DNA of 64,000 nt from Cyanobacterium aponinum PCC 10605 (lineage in GTDB: Bacteria > Cyanobacteriota > Cyanobacteriia > Cyanobacteriales > Cyanobacteriaceae): NCBI RefSeq assembly GCF_000317675.1, contig NC_019776.1:1612001-1676000 (forward strand), read 5' to 3'. Under the pieces are notes generated by a model. The model was not told the DNA's origin and did not search any database. It worked only from the letters and a program-made list of their open reading frames with translations. Positions 56,920 through 64,000 of this stretch are shown piece after piece. The first letter of the stretch is position 1. Each line of letters starts with the position of its first letter. The position numbers and the translations under genes are program-made.

Positions 56920-57513
56920 TTAATCAAAATCTCTGCGCCCTTCTAACGCCCTAGCAAGGGTTATTTCATCTGCATATTCTAAATCGCCTCCCATGGGCAA
57001 ACCAAAGGCAATACGAGTAACTTTTGTAAAAGGTTTAACTAATTGACCAATATATAAAGTAGTCGTTTCCCCCTCAACACTAGGATTAATCGCTAAAATC
57101 ACCTCCTCAATTTTTTCTTGACTAACTCTTTGAATTAGTGGTTGTATGTGCAGTTGTTCAGGGCCGATACCATCCATTGGGGAAATAACCCCCCCAATTA
57201 CATGATATAAACCTTGATATTCTCTGGTTTTTTCCAAGGCGATTACATCTTTAGAGTCAGCAACAACACAGATAATACTTTGATCTCGACTAGGATTACG
57301 ACAGATTTCACAGACAGGATCAGCCGATAAATGAAAACATTTTTGACATAAACCTACTCTTCTTTTTGCGTCCAGAATAGCTTGAGCTAGGGCTTCAGCA
57401 TCTTTATCCGAACGTTTAATAATATGTAATGCTAATCTCTGGGCATTTTTAGGACCAATGCCGGGTAATTTTTGTAATTGTTCGATTAATTTAGCGAGAG
57501 GTGGTGTAAAAAT
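56920..57513 (-). CDS. recR: Recombination protein RecR, probable AUU start
   Basis: 197 residues if started at ATT 57513. RecR works with RecO and RecF to load RecA at gaps. The protein has the helix-hairpin-helix ([15 protein letters not shown]), a four-cysteine zinc finger (CQKC...CEIC) and the Toprim domain ([37 protein letters not shown]). The first ATG in frame is at 57237, after the zinc finger, so it cannot be the start. ATT at 57513 is nine bases after a strong AAGGAG and gives the usual N-terminus, (M)[20 protein letters not shown] at 57522 is the only other nearby choice. Confidence 0.88.
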   Translation of the reverse strand: MFTPPLAKLIEQLQKLPGIGPKNAQRLALHIIKRSDKDAEALAQAILDAKRRVGLCQKCFHLSADPVCEICRNPSRDQSIICVVADSKDVIALEKTREYQGLYHVIGGVISPMDGIGPEQLHIQPLIQRVSQEKIEEVILAINPSVEGETTTLYIGQLVKPFTKVTRIAFGLPMGGDLEYADEITLARALEGRRDFD

Positions 57514-57688
57514 AGTATTTATCTCCTTTCAAAAAGGCTAAAGGCAAGAGGCAAGAGGCAAGAGGCAACCCCCCCTTTATCCCCCGGGGGGAGGGCAACA
57601 GTGTTTAATTAATTTCTCCCTTATCCTCTTATCACCCTAACACCTGACACCTGCAACCTGACACCTCTTTCATAACCCCTGATTCAAA

Positions 57689-58987
57689 CTACAGCACTCG
57701 AATAATACTGGGGATATTCTTAATCGCATTTAAACTGCGAATTTCTGCGATCGCCTCTCTAAAGTTACCTTCTCTAACATGGTGAGTGACAACCACAATT
57801 TCTGCTAAATCCCCCTGAAATCCAATTTGAACCACAGACTCTAAACTGACGTTATTTTCGCCAAAAGCAGTACCTAGATGACCAATGACCCCCGGTACGT
57901 CTGCACAGAGGAAACGGGCATAAAAACGGCTAAAAACTTCCTCTATAGGGCTAATTTGACCCTGACCTTGAGGGGAACAACTGAGTAAAGAATCGAGATT
58001 ATCTCCTGTTTTATCAGTATTGAGAACCCCCACAATGTTCATAATATCGGCAACTACAGCACTAGCGGTAGGGCCTGAACCGGCACCCGGTCCATAAAAC
58101 ATGACTTGTCCGAGGGGTGAACCCTCCACTAAAATAGCATTATTAACACCATTGACATTTGCTAGGGGATGGGATGTCGGCACAAAAGTGGGATGAACTC
58201 TTAGCTGTAGTTGAGTTTCCGTGGTAGATTGTACCTTGTGAGCAATGGCAAGTAATTTGATGACAAAGCCCAATTTTTCAGCATAATTAATATCACTGCT
58301 AGTAATTTTAGTAATGCCCTCGCAATAAACGTCTTCCCGTTTGACTAAACAACCAAAAGCAAGAGAAGCTAAGATAGCAATTTTATCCGCCGCATCATAA
58401 CCTTCTACATCAGCAGTAGGATCAGCTTCAGCATAGCCTAAATCTTGGGCAACTTTTAACACCTGTCCAAAGTCAGATCCTTTTTCGGTCATTTCCGTAA
58501 GGATATAGTTAGTAGTGCCATTAACAATCCCAATAATATTTTCTAAACGGTTCGCTCCTAAAGACTGTTTAAGAGGTTCAACAATGGGAATACCTCCCCC
58601 TACGGCCGCTTCTGACAAAACATAAACTTTCGCTTCATTAGCCGCCGCAAAAATTTCTCCACCATAACGGGCAATTACTGCTTTATTCGCCGTTACAACG
58701 TGCTTACCATGAGCGATGGCTTTTAAAATAAGACTACGGGCGGGTTCTAAACCACCTATTAACTCAACAACAATATCAATTTCGGGATTAGTGACAATGG
58801 CTTCTAAATCTGTGGTCAGAATTTCTGAGGGTAAATCAATGTTGCGTTTTTTTTCGAGTGATTTTACCCCTACCTGACTAATAGTTATATTTTGAAGGAG
58901 GGGGTGTCTGCCATCGGGATTAAATAAAATGTCTGCCGTACCCGTGCCAACAGTACCTAGTCCTAATAAACCGATCTTAAAAGCCAC
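57689..58987 (-). CDS. hom: Homoserine dehydrogenase, GTG start
   Basis: 432 residues from GTG 58987 (VAFKIGLLGLGTVGTGTA); an upstream in-frame TTG at 59005 is less likely because AGAAGGA sits between them, seven bases before the GTG. The N-terminal Rossmann motif is GLGTVGTG, the catalytic region includes NGTTNYIL, ADPTADVEGYDAADK and GPGAGSGPTASAVV, and a C-terminal ACT domain (about 355-432) provides threonine feedback. Makes homoserine for methionine and threonine. Confidence 0.94.
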   Translation of the reverse strand: MAFKIGLLGLGTVGTGTADILFNPDGRHPLLQNITISQVGVKSLEKKRNIDLPSEILTTDLEAIVTNPEIDIVVELIGGLEPARSLILKAIAHGKHVVTANKAVIARYGGEIFAAANEAKVYVLSEAAVGGGIPIVEPLKQSLGANRLENIIGIVNGTTNYILTEMTEKGSDFGQVLKVAQDLGYAEADPTADVEGYDAADKIAILASLAFGCLVKREDVYCEGITKITSSDINYAEKLGFVIKLLAIAHKVQSTTETQLQLRVHPTFVPTSHPLANVNGVNNAILVEGSPLGQVMFYGPGAGSGPTASAVVADIMNIVGVLNTDKTGDNLDSLLSCSPQGQGQISPIEEVFSRFYARFLCADVPGVIGHLGTAFGENNVSLESVVQIGFQGDLAEIVVVTHHVREGNFREAIAEIRSLNAIKNIPSIIRVL

Positions 58988-59339
58988 AATATCTGTCCTT
59001 CTCAATAAAATCTTATTTTGCTTATTGTACCTTACAACGGTTACTTAAGCCATAATTAACGGGGTTTAGGGTGTTGGGGTATTAGTGTTCAAAGGTGTCA
59101 GGTTTCAGGTTGCAGGTGTTGGGAGAAAGTAATAAGTAACGAGTAATGAGTGTTAAGGGTTTTTAATTCTTAATTATTAATTCTTAATTATCAGCTATTT
59201 ACCTTTGCCCTTCATCAGAGATTATGGCTAAGGTAAAAAAGAGTTTTGTTAACTTTTGTAAAAATAATCAAGAAAGATTCTAAAAATACCAAAAGTACCA
59301 GAAATTTGATCCTAAGCTAAGATCAACCTTAGAAATTCA
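58988..59339. other. Spacer between hom and ctaA
   Basis: Contains heptamer-type repeat text (CAGGTTTCAGGTTGCAGGTG near 59100) and TTAATTCTTAATTAT runs. The last 100 bases, free of repeats, probably hold the ctaA promoter. No gene seen. Confidence 0.6.
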
Positions 59340-60281
59340 ATGGCATTTTTTAATATGACAGATTCAGCTTTATACAATTCTTTCTTTTCCTTCTCTTCTT
59401 CTCATCCCCTTAGATGGATTAGGTGGCTAATATGGAAAATTGCGATCGCAACTCTGGCTTTGATGGCAATTGGGGCGGCAACGAGGGTTATGAATGCGGG
59501 GTTAGCTTGTCCTGATTGGCCTTTATGCTACGGTAAAATCGTCCCCACTCAGGAAATGAATTTACAGGTATTTTTAGAGTGGTTTCACCGACTGGATGCG
59601 GCTTTAATTGGTTTTACTACCATTATTTTGGTCATTGCTTCTTGGTGGCATCGCCGTAAACTACCTCAATGGTTGCCCTATGCCTCTAGTTTTGCTCTAT
59701 TTTTAATCATCTTTCAAGGAATTTTGGGGGGTTTGACAGTCACAGAATTATTGCGTTTTGACATTGTTACTGCTCATCTAGGCACTGCTTTACTGTTTTT
59801 TGGCACATTAATCGCTATTGGTAGCAGTCTCAGTGAATATCAAGGCACAGCTACGGATGTAAGTAAATTAACTCTCATAGGGGCGATCGCATCTATTTTC
59901 GTATATATTCAATGTCTTTTAGGGGGTTTAGTTGCCTCTCAATGGGCTTTACATCAATGCTTTGCCGGGAATCAACTTTGTTTTGTCATGAATAGTCATA
60001 TTATCGGAGTGCTTCCTGCCACTATCGCCACTATCACTTTAGTTATTTTAGCGAGAAAAACCCCTGCTTTAAGCCTAAAATTGCGAAACTTGACTAAATA
60101 TATCACTGTAATTTTAGTAAGCCAAATATTACTCGGTATTGCTACATTTTACCTTCATCTACAAGTAGAACCTCTTACCGTAGCTCACCATACCATGGGA
60201 GCGGCACTTTTTGGGATGTTAATAACTTTCACTGTTTATACCCTCAGAGATGAAGATACCACCATTTCTCTTTTAAATTAG
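59340..60281 (+). CDS. ctaA: Heme A synthase
   Basis: 313 residues, eight membrane helices in two four-helix halves. The first half has the cysteine pair Cys57 and Cys63 (ACPDWPLC) and the heme-ligand-type His83 (EWFHR); the second half has AHHTMG near 280. It oxidises heme O to heme A for cytochrome c oxidase. Followed after 174 bp by the heme O synthase gene. Confidence 0.93.
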   Translation: MAFFNMTDSALYNSFFSFSSSHPLRWIRWLIWKIAIATLALMAIGAATRVMNAGLACPDWPLCYGKIVPTQEMNLQVFLEWFHRLDAALIGFTTIILVIASWWHRRKLPQWLPYASSFALFLIIFQGILGGLTVTELLRFDIVTAHLGTALLFFGTLIAIGSSLSEYQGTATDVSKLTLIGAIASIFVYIQCLLGGLVASQWALHQCFAGNQLCFVMNSHIIGVLPATIATITLVILARKTPALSLKLRNLTKYITVILVSQILLGIATFYLHLQVEPLTVAHHTMGAALFGMLITFTVYTLRDEDTTISLLN

Positions 60282-60455
60282 TTTTTCCATAAATAAAAAA
60301 TTAGCATAACCTTGAAGAAAGAGTTTATTTAGATCCCTCATCTAATTAAATTGAAAATCTGTCTATTTCAATCAATCTTAATCACATCAAAAAACTGATA
60401 ACAAATATTAGCTTAAGGCTAAAACCTTAAACATAATTCAGCAAAAACAATAAAC

Positions 60456-61430
60456 ATGATCGGAACAAGTATTTCACCTCGTAACGAGAACTTTTGGCAA
60501 GTTATTCAAAGTTATTATCTCCTCACAAAACCTCGTATTATTCCCTTACTTTTAATAACAACTACTGCCTCTATGTTTATGGCAGGAAAAGGCACAGTTG
60601 ATCCTTTACTCTTAATTATGACCCTATTAGGAGGAACATTAGCCGCCGCTTCTGCCCAAACTTTCAACTGCGTTTATGATCAAGATATTGATTATGACAT
60701 GAAGCGCACGAGAAAACGTCCTATTCCTTCGGGGAGAGTTCAATCTAACCATGCAATTATTTTTGGAATTTTCCTAGCAATTCTTTCCTTTAGCATCTTA
60801 GTGATTGCCGTCAATCTTTTGTCTGCCTTATTAGCTATGACGGGGATTGTCTTTTATATGCTTATTTATACCCATTGGTTAAAACGTCATACTAGCCAAA
60901 ATATCGTCATTGGAGGAGCGGCTGGAGCTATTCCTCCTCTTGTGGGTTGGGCGGCTGTAACAGGAGATTTAAGTTGGAGCGCATGGGCATTATTTACATT
61001 AATTTTTCTTTGGACTCCTCCTCATTTTTGGGCTTTGGCTTTGATGATTAGTGACGACTATGCACAAGTTGGTGTGCCAATGTTACCTGTGGTAGAAGGC
61101 GTTGAATCAACGGTTAAACAAATTTGGATTTATACTTGGATTACTTTTGCCTTTAGTTTAATCTTTATCTATCCTTTACATAGTGCAGGATTTGTTTATT
61201 TTTCTTTTGCTCTTATTTTGGGACTAACTTTCATCTATAAAGCATGGCAACTACTACAGCAACCGGAAAAAAAAGACTGTGCTAAATCCATGTTTAAATA
61301 TTCCATTCTCTACCTCATGTTACTCTGTTCAGGTATCGTAGTGGATAGTTGGCAATTGAGCCATCAGTTAACTGATTCTTTTGATCGCCAAATTATGGCT
61401 TTATTGAATTTATGGTTAAACTTTTGTTGA
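60456..61430 (+). CDS. ctaB: Heme O synthase (protoheme IX farnesyltransferase)
   Basis: 324 residues of the UbiA prenyltransferase superfamily. The prenyl-diphosphate site Asn71-x3-Asp75-x3-Asp79 (NCVYDQDID) is intact, followed by MKRTRKRPIPSG. It farnesylates heme B to heme O, the substrate of the upstream CtaA. Terminal oxidase subunit genes are not in the window. Confidence 0.95.
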   Translation: MIGTSISPRNENFWQVIQSYYLLTKPRIIPLLLITTTASMFMAGKGTVDPLLLIMTLLGGTLAAASAQTFNCVYDQDIDYDMKRTRKRPIPSGRVQSNHAIIFGIFLAILSFSILVIAVNLLSALLAMTGIVFYMLIYTHWLKRHTSQNIVIGGAAGAIPPLVGWAAVTGDLSWSAWALFTLIFLWTPPHFWALALMISDDYAQVGVPMLPVVEGVESTVKQIWIYTWITFAFSLIFIYPLHSAGFVYFSFALILGLTFIYKAWQLLQQPEKKDCAKSMFKYSILYLMLLCSGIVVDSWQLSHQLTDSFDRQIMALLNLWLNFC

Positions 61431-61675
61431 ATAATTTATTAAATTTCGTTGAAATCTGTTAGATGCAGGATTCACGGATAAGGTTGGGGAATTAAGAAAA
61501 GGCAACAGGCAATAGATAATTAGTGAATGGTGAATAATAATTCATTACTCATTACCCATTTCTCCCTCTCCCCTCTCCCCTCATCACCTTATCTCCCCAA
61601 CACCCTGAATTCTTGATTCTTAATCCTTGATTCCTATGGCAATAAAACCACTTTTTCCGCACTGTTTATTTATCT

Positions 61676-62092
61676 CTAACATCTCTCCTGAAAGTGGAAT
61701 TTATCCTGATTGGGGGTTAAGGTTTGCTCAAAAAAATCCGCTATATTATTATTTTCATCGGCAACTAATACTTTTGCTTTATGTCCTTTTTTTATTAACT
61801 CACCGCGATCGCACTCTTCATAGGCATATATAATTAAAATATCCCCTTCTTGACACAACAAAGCCGCCCCGCCATTAGGACAAATTTCCTTACTTCCCCT
61901 CTCCCCCGGAATGGCATAAGTTGACCAGCGTTTAGCATTATTGAGATTAACAATATCTAATTCTTCTAAAGGTAAAATACCAACTTTTTCCATCAAATCT
62001 GGATCTATAGAAATACTACCAACATAATCTACATTTGCAGATGTTACCCTGACTCGATGTAATTTAGCGTGCATTAATCGAATAGTTGTCAT
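61676..62092 (-). CDS. panD: Aspartate 1-decarboxylase proenzyme
   Basis: 138 residues from ATG 62092 ([17 protein letters not shown]). The frame is open to 62131 but that adds an unlikely hydrophobic leader. PanD makes beta-alanine for pantothenate and coenzyme A, and self-cleaves between Gly25 and Ser26 (YVGSISI) to form its pyruvoyl cofactor. [17 protein letters not shown] and [16 protein letters not shown] match the family core. Confidence 0.93.
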   Translation of the reverse strand: MTTIRLMHAKLHRVRVTSANVDYVGSISIDPDLMEKVGILPLEELDIVNLNNAKRWSTYAIPGERGSKEICPNGGAALLCQEGDILIIYAYEECDRGELIKKGHKAKVLVADENNNIADFFEQTLTPNQDKFHFQERC

Positions 62093-62149
62093 AACAAAGA
62101 AAAATAATACAATAAGAAGCAAACCAATCATTTTGTATCGAACACCACT

Positions 62150-62179
62150 TCAGTTCGATTGAAGAATATTGGATAAAGA
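62150..62179 (+). repeat. Diverged 'ATATCCGATAAG' repeat
   Basis: TTCAGTTCGATTGAAGAATATTGGATAAAG, a diverged copy of the element at 217-246 and elsewhere, just upstream of panD and followed by a CAGG-type repeat. Confidence 0.55.
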
Positions 62180-62304
62180 CAGATTTTCGGTTGTAGGTTT
62201 CAGGCTTTAATTGATTACTAATTATTAATTGCCTTTGCCCCTTCCCTTTTTCCCCGTCACTCAGAGATGAATATTTATCCTGAATTCAGGTAACACCAGA
62301 TAAA

Positions 62305-62478
62305 TTATAGGTAAAAATGAGACGAGAATAACCATGATAAAAGTAAAGAAACATCATTAATTGGGGCTGGAATCATCGCTCCTCTTGAGTCCAATAACTC
62401 TACCAAAATTAAATAAACAACTCCCAATAAAACAGATACTATTCCTGTCACAATCGCAACTATTTTTTTTCGTTCCAT
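62305..62478 (-). CDS. 57-residue single-pass membrane protein
   Basis: A short ORF from ATG 62478: MERKKIVAIVTGIVSVLLGV, continuing to a TAA at 62305. One membrane helix (about 6-28) follows a basic N-terminus, and then PAPIND leads to a second hydrophobic stretch (about 43-56). It resembles small conserved cyanobacterial membrane proteins, from memory only. Function unknown. Confidence 0.55.
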   Translation of the reverse strand: MERKKIVAIVTGIVSVLLGVVYLILVELLDSRGAMIPAPINDVSLLLSWLFSSHFYL

Positions 62479-62955
62479 TACTGCAATACTCTTCGATATT
62501 TTGATTGAATTATGGGGCTAAGATTTACATTTCTTAAATTATATCTTAGTTACCCTTATTTTTCCGCTTATCACCATCGATAGACTTCCTGGAGTAGTCA
62601 GACGAAAGGCAAAAGGCAAGAGTGAAGAAAATTAACTATTTCTTTATGGTAAATTAACTTTAATTGAGGACTAATTTATAAAAGTAAGTAAAGTAAAGGG
62701 ATGAACTCGATACCCTAGGAAAATATCATTAATGTAGCTATTATCTTTTTCTAAAAGTAAGACAAAATAAGGTTTTTTCAAGAATCTAAAATATTTATTA
62801 AGAGTAATTACAAATCCCTAACCATCAACGGTTATTCAGTATTAAAATGCTAAAAAGACATTTTTAATGACATACAATTAATTCGCATTTTGGTCGTTCA
62901 AGTGAGATTTTAAAATCTTCCCCATTAGTCAAATCAATTCTTCAGGTTAATAGAG
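62479..62955. other. Gene-free spacer before pentapeptide-repeat gene
   Basis: 477 bases with no convincing ORF or RNA. A 'GGCAAAAGGCAAGAG' repeat fragment lies near 62607. The remainder is AT-rich and probably holds the promoters of the two divergent genes. Confidence 0.55.
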
Positions 62956-63846
62956 ATGAAAATAAATCAATTTTTGAGAAACTATGAGCAGGGTATTCGA
63001 CAGTTTCAAGGGATTAATTTACAATCAGCAACTTTATCTGAATCGGTGTTAGTGGCGGTGGATTTACAATATGCGAAATTAATCGGAGCTGATTTTAGTC
63101 GTTGTTTTTTGACTAAATCTAACTTTTCTCATGCTCAACTCAACTGGGCTGATTTTACGTATAGCAAGTTAAGTGAAGCAGTTTTTAATGGAGCGGATTT
63201 GACTAAAGCTAATCTCACTGGAGCTTTCATGGTGCGATCGCATCTTATTAAAACTCAACTTAGTGCCGCAAATCTTAGCCATAGTAATTTACGCAATGGA
63301 AACTTAGCAGAAGTTAACTTATGTGGAGCTAGTCTTTACCGTGTTAATTTGAGAGAGGCTTTTATCGGAAACAGTAACCTCAACTGGAGTAATTTTCAAG
63401 AAGCAAGATTGAGTAAAGCAAACATGAAACAGTCTAGTGCTTATCAAGCTAATTTTACCCGCTCATTTATGAAAGAAGTAAATCTGAGTAATAGTAACCT
63501 AACAGAAGCTAATTTATATGGTGCAAGACTAAGTAGATCAAATTTACAAAATGCCAATCTACAGAATGCAAATCTAAGAGAAGCAATATTGGTTGGTGCA
63601 GACTTAAGAGGGGCAGATTTAAGAGGAGCAAACTTACAAAATGCCGATTTACAAATGGCAAACCTCGACGGGGCAATTTTTGACGATACAAACTTATCTC
63701 AAGCTAATTTAACAGGAGTCAACATAAATCACACCAGTTTTGTTAATTCTTGTCTGGATAATACAATTCTCTCTGAAACTTTGTCCAAAATGCTTAATTT
63801 TGAATTAAAAAAAAATTATCGAGTGAATATGGCAATTAACAATTAA
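62956..63846 (+). CDS. Pentapeptide-repeat protein
   Basis: 296 residues made almost wholly of A(D/N)LxX pentapeptides from about residue 20 to 265 (for example GADLRGADLRGANLQNADLQ), which fold as a right-handed quadrilateral beta helix. No signal peptide or fused catalytic domain. Such proteins are abundant in cyanobacteria; some mimic DNA to inhibit gyrase, most have no known role. Confidence 0.92.
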   Translation: MKINQFLRNYEQGIRQFQGINLQSATLSESVLVAVDLQYAKLIGADFSRCFLTKSNFSHAQLNWADFTYSKLSEAVFNGADLTKANLTGAFMVRSHLIKTQLSAANLSHSNLRNGNLAEVNLCGASLYRVNLREAFIGNSNLNWSNFQEARLSKANMKQSSAYQANFTRSFMKEVNLSNSNLTEANLYGARLSRSNLQNANLQNANLREAILVGADLRGADLRGANLQNADLQMANLDGAIFDDTNLSQANLTGVNINHTSFVNSCLDNTILSETLSKMLNFELKKNYRVNMAINN

Positions 63847-64000
63847 GAAAAGGGCAAGGTTAAAAGGGCAATGGGCAAGGGGCAAACCCCCCTGTGTCTC
63901 CCCTTAAAAGGGGAGAAGGGCAACTGAAGTTAAATATATTCAACCCCTACCACCCCAAAACCCTAAGCCCCTATTTCCCCCTCTCACCCTCTCCCCTAAT

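Noticed and set aside
56920-57237. Short RecR starting at the ATG at 57237
   Set aside because: This would remove the helix-hairpin-helix and zinc finger, which are encoded in frame upstream with full similarity to RecR.
61627-61833. 68-codon plus-strand ORF
   Set aside because: Shadow of panD on the opposite strand plus spacer.

Overview
The window is a stretch of AT-rich cyanobacterial chromosome. The evidence is the very frequent HIP1 octamer GCGATCGC inside genes and a set of cyanobacterial or plastid-lineage proteins: NdhN, the PSRP-3/Ycf65 ribosomal protein, DUF4079, DUF2499, a GluR0-type channel, an NrtABCD transporter whose NrtC is an ATPase fused to a binding domain, and phycobilin-type GAF sequences. 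The gene content resembles unicellular genera such as Cyanobacterium or Geminocystis, but the species cannot be named from this alone. Most genes are housekeeping and arranged singly or in pairs. The gaps between them are filled with short dispersed repeats: heptamer runs, a 20-nt palindrome and an approximately 30-nt 'ATATCCGATAAG' element.

Layout. 0.2-10 kb: EI24 membrane protein, CobT-like phosphoribosyltransferase, lipoprotein solute-binding protein, YccF, SurE, PSRP-3, prephenate dehydratase, DUF4079, DprA. 10-22 kb: orphan ABC-2 permease pair, DUF2499, isoaspartyl peptidase, glycosyltransferase with a MASE1 hybrid kinase, acidic-tailed lipoprotein, tRNA-Arg(CCU) beside a possible IS200/IS605 scrap, YbjN, RodZ-like protein, RsuA/RluB-type pseudouridine synthase, DUF2993. 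22.4-28.2 kb: nitrate uptake operon nrtABCD, preceded by a well-spaced NtcA-type promoter; its NrtD carries an extra C-terminal membrane helix. 28.2-32.9 kb: a large GAF/PAS hybrid histidine kinase disabled by four separate lesions, divergent from a response regulator with a degenerate dimerisation helix. 33-42.8 kb: polysaccharide ABC exporter, alanine dehydrogenase, NdhN, ABC exporter, TauE/SafE permease, and zinc-uptake ZnuC and ZnuA without a neighbouring ZnuB.

43.1-55.2 kb is the least ordinary region. It holds an NrtR-like Nudix regulator, a membrane pseudokinase that has lost its catalytic residues, a GluR0-type ligand-gated potassium channel, and then seven consecutive same-strand genes that encode almost nothing but coiled coil. 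The first four are acidic proteins of about 300-330 residues, almost without Cys, His, Trp and Tyr, each ending in a distinct C-terminal segment. The sixth has a glycine-rich hydrophobic N-terminus and a charged linker. No enzyme lies among them. I recognise no described system here; a cytoplasmic filament or scaffold assembled from several coiled-coil subunits, with one membrane-linked member, is the simplest reading.

55.5-63.8 kb: ECF-type T component, RemA/DUF370, RecR (apparently starting at an AUU codon), homoserine dehydrogenase, heme A synthase with heme O synthase, aspartate decarboxylase PanD, a 57-residue membrane protein, and a pentapeptide-repeat protein.
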